Assembly: GCA_949130495.1 (NCBI GenBank)
Contig: OX422213.1
Coordinates: 205,647,660-205,711,659 of the forward strand
From: Sambucus nigra
Lineage: Eukaryota > Streptophyta > Magnoliopsida > Dipsacales > Adoxaceae
DNA: 64,000 nt
Direction: 5' to 3'
Part shown: piece by piece, positions 36,967 through 47,549 of the stretch
Position numbering within the stretch: the stretch's first letter is position 1
How the letters are laid out: the number at the start of each line of letters is the position of its first letter
Notes under the pieces: generated by a model
What the model saw: the letters and a program-made list of their open reading frames with translations, nothing else
Database searches by the model: none
What the model was told of the DNA's origin: nothing
Translations under genes and position numbers: made by a program

Positions 36967-37285
36967 CAAGGGCGGCGCTAGAATTCATCGAAGGGGTGGA
37001 CTAAAATTATAAAGGGATTTGAAATTTTTGGTCAATGGGGTGAAAGTCCAGATTAATGTCAGGTGTTCGGGGCGAGTTCCCAAGAGAAGAAATTTCTTAA
37101 TTTTTTGTATCTATTTATATATATTATTTTTTTATTTTTTTAGCGATTTTAAACCTTTACAAAATTTGGGGTTATTTTTTAATAACATTTTAACTTCTAG
37201 TATGAATTAACTTCCCATGAGTTGAGATAATTTGTGAATTTAGACTTTTTTCCAATTTGGGAGGGGTGGGCGATAGCCGCCCTTG
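36967..37285. mobile_element. hAT-like MITE (319 bp)
   Basis: Terminal inverted repeat CAAGGGCGGC...GCCGCCCTTG. Flanking 8-mers are TGCGTAGC (36959-36966) and CGCGTAGC (37286-37293), seven of eight identical. CA(A/G)GGGCGG termini with 8-bp duplications are usual for plant hAT elements. The interior is AT-rich with no ORF. It lies just upstream of the receptor-kinase exon. Confidence 0.72.
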
Positions 37286-37332
37286 CGCGTAGCATTCCTT
37301 TTCTTCACAAGCTAAGCTTTTATATTTGAAAC

Positions 37333-37900
37333 ATGTTCCTGCCGGGATTCTTTGCTTCAGCTTTTATATTCATTTGTTGGGCCACGCCTGCTTTTGGAGC
37401 TCCTCGTCTACCAAGTGATGAAGGTATCTCAATAGATAGACTATTTATATTGTATCTAGTCATGGATCCAAACAAATTGAGTTGGGTTTAAAATATGCAT
37501 GAATGTATTATTTTCTACCTGTAAGGAAAACTTGGAGTTTGGAAGTGGTGGAAGGTGATTTAAGTATATCGGAATTTTAAAATCATTCTAATTACATAAG
37601 GTTTCTTTGAAATTTTTAGATTTTTGCCTAGACACCCCTGCAGAAATTTGATATGGTTACTAGTTGAGCGTGGCACCTGTAATCAGTTTTGTAGGTAGTT
37701 ATGTGTATACTATTTTGATGTATGTGTCGTTGAAGTGGACGTTTTGAAACAAATAGCAAAAACTTTGGGAAAGACAAATTGGAATTTCAATGTAGATCCA
37801 TGCATTGGACAGTCGGGTTGGGTTACCCCAGGTGCGACAAAAGATGATGTGGTTAGCAACGTCTATTGTAATCCCTTCAACAACAACTTGCATATTGTTA

Positions 37901-37905
<5 letters not shown>
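37333..37905 (+). pseudogene. LRR receptor-like kinase gene, first two exons only
   Basis: Exon 1 (37333-37423, 30 codons plus one base) encodes a signal peptide, MFLPGFFASAFIFICWATP, then GAPRLPSDE. The intron (37424-37735) starts GTATCT and ends GAAG. Exon 2 starts at 37736 and reads VDVLKQIAKTLGKTNWNF, NVDPCIGQSGWVTP and NNNLHIVS. This is the N-terminal ectodomain start of the plant LRR-VIII-2 receptor kinase family (At1g07650, At1g53430 and RFK1-like): LP..EV.AL..IA.TLGK..WNF..DPC. At the end of exon 2, where a splice donor and LRR exons should follow, there is a (CT)n run (37902-37930). No LRR, malectin or kinase exon is seen downstream, so it is a 5' gene fragment. A cell-surface role applies only to the full-length family. 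Confidence 0.78.
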
Positions 37906-37930
<25 letters not shown>

Positions 37931-37931
<1 letters not shown>

Positions 37932-38650
37932 CACACACTACTTCAAATTTGGGTCAAAGTGAATAAATGCTATCTCAATCGTTAAACATTAAAATAATAA
38001 TTAACTAGTTTAGCTTAATTATTTTTAATTTTTTAAGAAAAGATCACTACGATCCACTTCAAAAGTGAATCTCCAAATTTGAACTTCAGTATTTCATACT
38101 TTGTTGTATTGAAAGTCTGAATAACCTGTCATTATTACTAACTAGGTATATTGGTTCACACGATGAGCGGTCTAGATGAATTTAAAATTCAATAAGCACA
38201 TAAACCTCAATAAATCAGTAGCAGTAAACGTAATTATTCAATTTCTATAGGGATGATAAGTTCACTTTACTTACTTTAGAGTTCTTGAACTTCGCCAAGT
38301 AAAAAAATTAGTCAAACCCTTAAATACATTATAGAACGAAAGCCATTGCCATATCAAACTTTTGAACCTGCACATTTGGTTCATATTGTTGAAACACATG
38401 AGTACCACAAAAAGAAACTTATTGCTATGTGGAAAAAATTGTAATGGAAAAGCATTACATAACTACACATCATTGTATTTAAGAACTCTACAAGTGAAAT
38501 TAAGCTATCATAGCTTTCACTAATCTAGATCTTGTATTTGTAAAATATTTGAAAATGTCTATGTGCCCTAGGGTTTGTATGAAACACCGCCAATTTTTAA
38601 TTTTTCACAATTTAATAAACTTTGCACTGAATAAAAACCAAAGTATTGTT
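37931..38650. other. Intergenic DNA after the receptor-kinase fragment
   Basis: Searched by eye for LRR or kinase exons and none found. AT-rich with no repeat identified. Confidence 0.5.
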
Positions 38651-39765
38651 TGAAAGAGTTTTACCAATTTTAGTCTTGATCTAAGCATGCATCTAGGTGA
38701 GAATAAATAAGAATAAAATAAGCAAATCACAACACGACAATATACGAGGAAAACCCACAACGAAAAAAATCTCAGACGGCCTAGCCACATAAGTCCACTA
38801 TGACATAGGTTAATTTACAAGAACAACTTAGACTTACTCATAGACCTGACGCCTTCAAGCCTTGATGCGCTTTTTCCTTCCTTGTAACCTTTTTCGAAAA
38901 TATTGTTGGATGCCTTTCAATAGCCACACAATGCAGGCGCGTTCCCACGTCTCGATATCCCACCGATCTTACTTGTCTCGTGACAAGTCCAGCCGTTATT
39001 CAACACAAACACGGTCTTCACCGCTAGAAACGCTGACAGTGTGAAGAGAAAACGATGTGGTGCAACACAAAGGAGATCTCCAATATACATATAAATGTAA
39101 GATTCTTGGATCTCAAACTTGGATGTAAACTAAGGTTTGGAAGGCACAAGATTTATCTTGGAAAATTGTTTTCGCATAAAGCCTCTGAAAAATTGATGCT
39201 AGATCTTGAGTATTTATCAAAAATCCGAATTTTGAGGCAGAACATTTTTCGAGGCAACTCATTCAAACGAAAAACTATAGTTCGTTCGAACAAAAACCTT
39301 ATCTCGTTTGAATAAAAAAAATCTCGTTTGAACGAACATGTTAATCTCGTTCGAACCAGCTTTGAACGAGATTCAAACGATATACCTCTGATTAACAGAA
39401 ATACCTCGTTTGATGTTCGTTTGAAGGTCATTATAATGACGTTTACATCTCATTCAAATGAACTGTTCAAACTCGTTCGAACGAGTTAAAACTAAAAATA
39501 TTTTTCTTTCAAAAAATATTTTACAAAAATATCTCAAACTTTTATTAAATAACACCAAAACGTATTTAGGAATCAAACGCTAATATGTATTCATAGCTTT
39601 ATTAAGATCCCTCAGGTGTTGAAGACAAATACTTGACACGCAATCCAATGTAACCTTGATTTCGCTTTAGGTTTGCCACATAGTTTCAATCATATATCAT
39701 AGAGGCCCAAACACGAAATAAAGCCAATACTTAAAAATTGATTCAATTCAGACATTTATCCATAC
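38651..39765 (-). repeat. Copia-3 LTR (1115 bp)
   Basis: Runs from TGAAAGAGTTTTACC to TATCCATACA in plus orientation, the same terminal style as copia-1 (TGAAAGAGTTGG...CTTACA), including CTAAGCATGCA.CTAGG about 35 bp in. On the minus strand it is preceded by a polypurine tract (39766-39779, CAAAGGGGAAGATT), so this is the 3' LTR of a minus-strand element. Its U3 side (39250-39490) is dense in TCGTTTGAACGA-like words, including the perfect palindrome CTCGTTCGAACGAG (39472-39485), related to those in copia-2. No second LTR lies in the window. Confidence 0.75.
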
Positions 39766-40328
39766 AAATCTTCCCCTTTGACTATCCGAGGACAAAACTC
39801 AAAACGAAAAACCTACTAGTCTGTAAAGCTTACTATGTCTCAATTCTCAACCCCCAAAGAAAAAAAGTTACAGATGCTTGATCGATACAAACTTGAGTAG
39901 CTTTGCTCTTGTGAAAACCTTTATCGCATCGCTACAAACCTACAAACGTTAAGACCCCTTCAAATCCTTCAAATGCAAAGAGAATATAAAATTATATAAA
40001 CCGCATATGAAAAACCGTCCCCCTTTGTCTAACCATTTCTACCTAAGAAAGGACATCACTTCCTAAGTTAAAGGACTCCCACACCAAAAAGATTAAATAC
40101 CATTTCTCCCATTTTGTGTTCGGGAATAGATAAAGAATAAGGTACACCATAATAAAATATTTTTCCCCAATAAAACCAAATTTTCCCCTAAGTGAAGCAT
40201 GGGATCATAAAGAAAAAATAAATATATCATGCAATGGTTTGAAGCAAGATATGTAACGCAAAATAGTGTAGCAACACAACCACAAATAATTCAAACTACC
40301 AATAAATGATATTAACTAAGATGCAAAC
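39766..40328 (-). mobile_element. Copia-3 internal remnant
   Basis: Noncoding 3' region next to the copia-3 LTR, with purine tracts on the minus strand at 39766-39779 and near 40018-40026. It stops where the Tat-type LTR begins at 40329, so the Tat element was inserted in, or replaced, the rest of copia-3. Confidence 0.55.
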
Positions 40329-40743
40329 TGTGGGTACACGGATTTAGAATAACGGGCCTGGACGAGTAGCCCAATTGAAGCGGCCCAAAGTCCAAACCCT
40401 TCATATCTTAACATCAATTCGGTTATGAGTGAGTCTTCTCCCATGTTCTCGTAAAGAGGTGTTCCAGGAGAAGATGGAAAATGTGGAGGAGTCCAACACC
40501 CCCACTCCTGAAAATAAACATGTATATAATAAACCCTAGGTCTGGGGCATAAGACACGCACTGTATTCTCTGTAAACACTCCCTGGAGTATATAGAAATA
40601 ATACTGACTGCACCACCGTGGACGTAGGCATTCTTACTGAACCACGTACATCTCCTGTTGTGTGATTGGCATTTTATGTTTCTTACTTTACTTGGTGATT
40701 GCGCTTCTCTTATCTACTTGTGTTGCAAATAATTGTCACCACA
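40329..40743 (+). repeat. Tat-type 5' LTR (about 415 bp)
   Basis: The proposed start is TGTGGGTACACG and the end TTGTCACCACA, immediately before the primer site. A TATA-like box (TATATAAT, 40523-40530) lies inside. The left border is inferred because no second LTR is available for comparison. Confidence 0.55.
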
Positions 40744-40765
40744 ATTGGCGCCGTCTGTGGGAACG
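40744..40765 (+). promoter_or_regulatory. Tat-type primer-binding region
   Basis: ATTGGCGCCGTCTGTGGGAA is the conserved sequence found just downstream of the 5' LTR in plant Tat-type elements. Confidence 0.75.
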
Positions 40766-40808
40766 TTTATCTTCCCTGAGAAAGCCCACACCAATAAAGA
40801 AGTCTAAA

Positions 40809-42866
40809 ATGTCTGGTCACAGTAGTAATGCTCCTCAGTAGGGGTGTGCAAAAAAACCGTCCGAACCGAAAACCGAACCGAACCGGCCCGAACCGAAACC
40901 GGCAGTTTTTTTTAGCCCGGTTCGGTTTGTGGTTTAAGGATTTAAAAAATCGACAATATCGGTTCGGTTGTCGGTTTAGACAAAGAAAAAACCGATTCGA
41001 ACCGAACCGAACCGACATCAATATTATATATTAAAAAACCCTTAAATATCTTTTATTTTTATATCCAAACACCATTAACCAACCTCCAAAACCGACCAAA
41101 ACCGAAAACCGACCTACAAAAAACCGACCAAAACTGAAAATCGGTTAAAACCGAACCGAAACTGAACCGAACCGAAACCGATGTGAACCGAAACCGATAG
41201 TTTTTTTCATCGTCGGTTCGGTTTCGGTCTGATTTTTTCCAAAACCGAACCGATCGGTTCGGTCTGAATTGCGGTCCAAAATCGAACCGAACCGACCCGT
41301 GCACACCCCTACTCCTCAGGTAGGAGATATACACGAACAACCTGCTCCTTGCAGGATCAGATCTGAAGTTCGGCGTTCAGATCAGAGGGCTCGCCTAGAA
41401 AGGCCAGCCTCAGAAGAAAGCCAAGGACCATCGAGGTCCACACAAATATCCAGGTTGATTGATGCTTATGAGGCGAGGCTCCAAGAGAAAAAGGAGTCTT
41501 CTCGCAGGCACGAAGCTGAGAATGCTCGCCTCAAAAGAAGGTTAGAAAGAATAGAGATAGAGCTCCAGCGTGGCACCAGGAGATGTCCATACCGCACCCC
41601 TAGCCCTCAGGCGAGCAAGTCTCGCAGCCGAGGAATGAGCCCTAGACGTGAGTCCCTGAAAGCTGAGGGAAATGAGTCAGAGGACGACCTGCTCGAGCAA
41701 CTGCGACTAGCTTGCAATTGCAGGAGCCCAACTCACAGCAACGAGAATATACGAAGTCTGGTCCGAAGGGAGATGGACCAACACCCTGCGCATCGCGGTA
41801 CCAGATCGACCCGAGAACTCGCTAGGCGAGCTCTCAAAACTCGAATGAAATCACCTTTCTCAAGGGAAATAGAAGAAGAGAAAGCCCCTAAGAAATTTGC
41901 TATTCCAAGGTTCAAGATTTATGATGGTAAAACTGATCCCATTGATCATGTCAGGCAGTACAGGCAAGCTATGACCCTCTTAACCATCGAGACGCACTGA
42001 TGTGACGAATTTTTCCCTCGAGCCTGCATGACGTGGCGTAGAAATGGTTCGAAAGGCTCCCCCATAGGTCCATCAAAAGCTTCAAGTCCCTGGCCGAGAT
42101 CTTTACGGCCCGCTTCATTACTAGTAGCTCCCATCCCAAAAGGATGGATGCTTTGCTAACAATGAAAAAGACGCCTCAAGAGACCCTCCGAGACTACGCA
42201 AAGAGGTACTGGGAGTTATTCAACGAGGTCGAGGACTGCTAGGAGAAAGTGGCAGTGGCCTCTTTCAAAATTAGGCTACCCAGCTCTTCCCTTCTGTACC
42301 AGTACCTGATAAAGAAAGAGGCCATAACCATCGACGACCTGATGGCTCGCATAGAGAAATATGTCAAGGTGGAGGATGTGACCCGCCTCAACACAGGGGA
42401 AAATGATCGAACTAAGCTCGCTGCCAAGGGCAGTGACAAAACTAAGAACCAGAAGAAAGGAGGAAAGAATAGGGGCAAGAATGGCTCCAAGAACGGAGGC
42501 AGCAACGATGTGGCAAAAGCATTTCAGGCGATCAACACCGTCTTCAGAGAACCAATTTATAAAATTCTCGTAAAAATTATAGACGAGCCATTTATTAAGT
42601 AGCCCAGGAAGATGGGAGGAGATCCCTAAAAAAGAAATAACGCATTGAGATGCGCTTTTCACAAAGAAGGAGGACATAAGGCTGAGCATTGCAAGGCTCT
42701 TAAGTCCCACCTCGAAGAGCTGGCCCATTCCGAGAATCTGAACGAATTCGTGGACAAAAACGTAGAGAAAATTGCTGCCCATAGAGAAGCAAGGCCTGAC
42801 AACGTACTAGAAGACGACGTCGGCCATGAATTCGCAGTAATTTATGGGGCATCTGACGTAAAGTAG
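40809..42866 (+). pseudogene. Tat-type gag, split by a MITE
   Basis: ATG at 40809 begins MSGHSSNAPQ, and the frame is interrupted at 40839 by a MITE. It resumes after 41311 (VGDIHEQPAPC), in frame if a single copy of the 8-bp target is counted. A basic, Arg/Ser-rich coiled region follows, then FKIYDGKTDPIDHVRQYRQA, the gag core with KWFERLPHRSIKSFKSLAE, and the knuckle CAFHKEGGHKAEHC (about 42651-42692). Stops occur at 41998 (after a frame slip near TIETH), within DVA-stop-KWFERL, at VEDC-stop-EK, and near 42600. It would form virus-like particles in a working element. Confidence 0.85.
40839..41311. mobile_element. hAT-type MITE in the Tat gag (473 bp)
   Basis: Perfect 12-bp terminal inverted repeats TAGGGGTGTGCA...TGCACACCCCTA and an exact 8-bp target duplication CTCCTCAG (40831-40838 and 41312-41319). 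The interior is made largely of AACCG/CGGTT words (ACCGAACCGAACCG on one side, GGTTCGGTTTCGG on the other), partly as inverted repeats. It has no transposase. The 8-bp duplication and GGGGTGTGCA ends place it with plant hAT elements. Confidence 0.93.
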
Positions 42867-42989
42867 ATTCAAGGAAATTCAGCTCGAATGGAGGTAAAAA
42901 AGCTTACAGCGGTGATGCAAGCTTTTCAGATCAATCCAACAAAGACGCAATCGGGAAAGCATCGCGAGCAGATGATGTCGACTATAGTA

Positions 42990-43680
42990 AGCATATCGTA
43001 TTCACAGATGAAGATCTGGTGGGAGTGAGAACCCCACATCATGATGATTTGATCATTACTCTCAGGATAGCTAACTATGACATCAACAAGTTGCTCGTTG
43101 ACCAAGGAAGCTCGTTCGAGGCAATATATCTCGACCTATTCTGAAAATTGAAGTTAAGCATCGTCGACCTAAAAGAAGCTACTATCCCTTTAGTTGGCTT
43201 CACTGGAAAAGTGACTATGCCCTTGGGAAAGATCGTGCTGCCAGTAAGGGCCGGAAATATCTCTAAAATGATTGAGTTTCTGGTGGTCGACATTGACTCG
43301 CCATACCAGACTATCCTCGGTAGAGGATGGCTGCACGCAATGAAGGGAGTCTCCTCGACCTACCACCAGAAGCTCAAATATGTGACCGAACGAGGAGTAA
43401 TGGAGATCTATGGCGATCAAGCGATGGAGAGAAGGTGCTTCATAGCGGCCATCCACCCAAGACCAAAGAAGAAGGCCGGCAGGCCCAGCGAGAAAGTTGA
43501 GGAACAAAAAGGTCTGCCGCCTTCGAAATAGCAGTTAAAGTAAGGAAGACCTGGAGTAGAGGAGACCAGGCTCCTCCCCTCTGAACGGGTCATCGAGAAC
43601 CTGGAAGAGGTTACAGCTAGAGGTAGCAACAATGACAGGGTTTTCTTAATTGGAGCTTCTCTCACAGATCAGGAACAGAA
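42990..43680 (+). pseudogene. Tat-type aspartic protease region
   Basis: DDLIITLRIANYDINKLLVD leads to DQGSSFEAIYLDLF, the position of the protease D-x-G-S motif, here with Gln (about 43099). SPYQTILGRGWLHAMK, the conserved ILGR.WL of this family, follows at about 43300-43345. A stop lies after YLDLF. The later part reaches RCFIAAI and leads toward RT with more stops (about 43530). It would cut the Gag-Pol polyprotein. Confidence 0.78.
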
Positions 43681-43684
43681 GGAG

Positions 43685-45480
43685 TTGGCGACTCTGCTGA
43701 GAAGAAATGTAGACGTTTTCGCATGGGAACCATACGCGCTACCTGGGATTGATCCTAGTGTGGTTTGTCATCAGCTACATGTCAACCCCACCTTTAAATC
43801 GATCACCCAGAAAGCACGCGAACTGCGCCCAAGAAGGCAAAGGTCGTGGAAAAAGAAGTTGAAAAACTGGTGGATGCAGGATCCATTCGGGAAGTCCAAT
43901 TCCCTAAATGGTTATCCAACCCAGTAGTAGTCCCAAAGAATAACGGAAAATGGAGAGTCTGCATCGACTTCACTGACCTTAACAGGGCATGCCCTAATGA
44001 CAGTTTCCCTCTCCCTAAAATCGATATGTTAGTGGACGCCAAAGCAGCCCACGAAAGGATGAGTTTTCTGGACGCATACTCGAGATATCATCATATCCCT
44101 CTTTATGCTCAAGACCAGGACAAGACAATATTCATCACCGCCGTTGGATTATAATGTTATAAGGTCATGCCCTTAGGGCTCAAAAATGCAGGGGCAACCT
44201 ACCAGCGGCTGGTCACCAAGATGTTCAAAGATCAAATGGGAGACACTATGGAAGTTTACATCGACGATATGCTCGTCAAAAGAAGGAAGAAAGAAGACCA
44301 TCTCTCAGACCTATCAAGAACCTTCGAAATCCTCAGGAAGTACCGAATGAAACTTAACGCGAGCAAGTGTTCTTTCGGTGTCCAGTCAGGAAAATTTCTT
44401 GGGTACTTGGTTAGTAAGAGAGGCATCGAGGCTAATCCAGACCAGATCGATGCCGTAAACAGGGTACAACCTCCTCGAACAATCCGTGATGTACAGAAGC
44501 TCACCGGTATGCTCGCTGCCTCGAATCGATTTATCTCAAAGTCCTCCGAGAAGTGCAAACCGTTCTTCCAGCTCCTAAAGGGAAAAAAAATAGTAGAATG
44601 GAATCAATATTGCTCGCGGGTATTGGACGCGATCAAGGCTTAACTTAGCTCCCCACCACTTCTCGTCATACCACAGGAAACAGATTCCTTATACTTATAC
44701 CTCGCCGTTTCCAACCACACTGTCAGTTCAGCATTGATGTGCGAAAAAGCAGGAATCTAACACCCCGTTTATTAAGCGAGCAAGACCTTATTAGAGGCCG
44801 AGCAACGGTACCTACCACTAGAGAAACTCGCATTTGCACTTTTAGTGGCTTCGAGGAAGTTAAAGCACTACTTTGAAGCTCACACTATCATCGTCCTTAC
44901 ATCGCACCCCCTTAAAGCAATCCTGAGGAAAGCGGATTTGTCGGGCAGACTATCTAAATGGACAGTCGAGCTCGAGCGATTTGACATCCAATTTCAACCA
45001 AGGAATGCAATCAAAGGGCAAATCCTTGCTGATTTCATAGCAGAATTCACAGGCGAGCAGCCTCTCGACCAACTTCAACCCGTGGAGCAAAGGAAGAGTC
45101 ACACGACAGGGGAAATCTGGAAATTATTTGTTGATGGAGCCTCCAATTCAAAGGGGGAAGGAGTAGGCATCGTGCTTATCACTCCAGAAAATGCAATCCT
45201 CGAGCAGGGAATTAGGCTTGGATTTAAAGCCTCCAACAATGAAGCAGAATATGAGGCCCTAATAACCGGCCTCCAGAAGGCACACGCTTTGGGGGTAAAG
45301 CAGTTGCAGGTGTTCGACGACTCACAACTAGTCTCCAATCTGATAAGGGGAGACTACAATGCGAAAGATGAAAGAATGGCAGCCTAGCTCGCCTTGGCAA
45401 AAAGGCTATTGGCTAACTTTGAGGAAGTCAATGTCCAGCAGTTTCCCAGAGGACAGAACGGCCATGCTGACGCCCTAGCA
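43685..45480 (+). pseudogene. Tat-type RT, RNase H and archaeal-type RNase H
   Basis: RT begins near RRNVDVFAWEPYALPGIDP. After a frameshift around 43845 it continues as LVDAGSIREVQFPKWLSNP, VCIDFTDLNRACPND, MPLGLKNAGATYQRLV and the catalytic YIDDMLVK (44257-44268 for YIDD). A TAA at about 44152 splits it. RNase H includes SKTLLEAEQRYLPLEKLAFA and SHPLKAILRKADLSGRLSKW. A second, archaeal-type RNase H follows: WKLFVDGASNSKGEGVGIVL and NNEAEYEALITGLQKA. More stops lie at 44641, 44757 and 45385. The second RNase H is diagnostic of the Tat clade. Confidence 0.88.
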
Positions 45481-45575
45481 GCCCTGAGTTCGACAATTGA
45501 TTCTGACTTAAAAGAACAATCCCCATCGATTTCCTCGCTCATCCGAGCATTAACCGTAACAACGAGCTACCAATC

Positions 45576-46852
45576 ATGGAACAGGTGCTCCAAATTGAGT
45601 CAGCACCCAGCTGGATGGACCCTCTAAGGGACTATTTGAAGGATGGCGCACTTCCAGATGATAAGAAGACCGCTCACCAGATAAGAGTCAAAGCTGCTCG
45701 GTTTCACTTATCTCCTGAAGGCAAGCTGTATAAAATATCATTTTTTGGTCCCTACCTCTAATGTGTTCACCCAAGGAATGTCGAACAAATCCTACATGAA
45801 CTCCACGAGGGGATCTGTGGAGGCCATATTGGTGGAAGGTCATTGGCTTTTCGAGCAATGAAGGAAGGCTATTGGTGGCCATATATGCAAAGAGACTCTG
45901 CGGTGTATGTTCACAAATGCGAAAAATGCCAACTTCATGCTCCCATGGTCCATCAACCCGCCAACGATCTAAAATCACTTTCCAGCCCATGGCCATTCGC
46001 CCAATGGGGAATATGGACATCGTAGGACCTCTTCCTACCGCTGCCGGCAATCGCAAGTACCTACTGGTCGCGACTGACTACTTCACCAAATGGATCGAGG
46101 CGGAGCCATTGGCGAACATCCGAGACGCGGATATGATAAGGTTCATATGGAAAAATATAATCACCCGTTTTGGGATCCCTAGAACCATCATCAGTGACAA
46201 TGGGACGCAGGTCGAGAGCGGCTCTTTTAAGAATTTCTGTAATGACCACGGAATCAGACACCATTTCAGCTCGGTGGCCTATCCTCAGAGTAATGGCCAA
46301 GCCGAGGCTTCTAACAAAGTGGTGGTCGATGGGCTAAAGAAACGATTAGAACGAGCCAAATGCGCATGGGTAAATGAACTACCGCATATTCTGTGGGCCT
46401 ACCGTACTACCCCACGTCGAGCAACAGGGGAAACCCCGTTCTCACTAACATACGTAATGGAAGCAGTCATCCCATTGGAAGCAGGCTTACCCACCATGAG
46501 ATCCACTCTTATCAACCAGGGCCAGAATGATGCAGCATTGCTTGATGAACTTGACCTAGCTGACGAACGCCGAGAGCTTGCCTTGGTGAAATTGGCGAGC
46601 TATCATCAACAACTCGCAAAACACTATAACAAGAAGGTCAACCCAAGGGCATTCCGAGCTGGGGACGACATCCTAAGGAAAGTCCTGGGCAGCACAGTAA
46701 AACCATCAGATGGAAAGTTAGGGCCAAACTGGGAAGGACCATTCAATATAACAAGAGATGATCTGCGAGGAGCCTATCACTTAAAAACGCTGGAGGGTAG
46801 AGAGATACCCCGAGCATGGAATGCTGCCAATCTTAAGAAATTATATTTCTAG
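45576..46852 (+). pseudogene. Tat-type integrase
   Basis: Zinc-finger part: HELHEGICGGHIGGRS with YWWPYMQRDS and KCEKCQLHA. Catalytic core: MDIVGPLPT, ATDYFTKWIEAEPL, ISDNGTQVES and YPQSNGQAEASNK, giving the D, D and E residues. The C-terminal part has KLGPNWEGPF and ends NAANLKKLYF-stop at 46852. A stop follows FFGPYL (about 45761) and a frameshift sits near 46010, where the finger and core fall in different frames. From 46010 to 46852 the frame is fully open. It inserts the DNA copy into the genome in an intact element. Confidence 0.9.
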
Positions 46853-47549
46853 ATTCTTCTTTTGTATTGTACTTATGAGAATGGAAACTCATTTCCTTAT
46901 CATTAATAAAAGTTGTTTGGCATTTGCATTCTAAGAAGTGTCAGTTAACTAGTACATGAACTTCATAACTCACACACCCTTTCCAAGTGACAGGCACATT
47001 AATCATTAAGCTATAGCAGGGAAATCACCCTTCTCAGGTTTTCGTTATGAAACACGAAAAACCTCTTAGCATTGTCCTTGGAAATATATGAAGCCCTACA
47101 GGAGATCCTTAGGCAATATGGCCAGTTCAAAATTGGCTGCCAAATAATGTTTGGTTAATAAAATCCTGATCGGATGAAGCATCCAACACCAGGTGTGTCC
47201 TCGCCAATTGCCCCACTTAGGCCTAAGGAAGTGTGACGACACGACCTAAAAGGTAAAGTGGGGGAAAATGGTATCTTATAAGCATATTGGACTGGAAGGA
47301 CACTTACTCGACAATACAAACTTACAAATATAGTCGGCCAAGAGAGGCCCAAGGTTATTAAACAAAACCTAAGAAAGGTGGAAAATATAAAACACTTGTT
47401 GAGTCGGCAAATTCGCCCAGAACATAAACTTTATATTACTTCATCACATTTACAACAAATACAACCCATGTTTAGTCGGCAAGTTCGCCCAAAACATCTA
47501 CATTACATTACTTCATTAAAAAATATACAGAGCTACTACTGGTAAAATC
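46853..47549 (+). other. Tat-type spacer after pol
   Basis: Noncoding spacer with an AATAAA at about 46905. A GAGTCGGCAA.TTCGCCCA.AACAT motif occurs twice (about 47400 and 47475), each followed by similar ATTACTTCAT sequence. Confidence 0.55.

Noticed and set aside
40767..41340. Reading frames with RFGSNRF-like repeats
   Set aside because: They lie inside the hAT-type MITE and come from its CGGTT/AACCG repeats.
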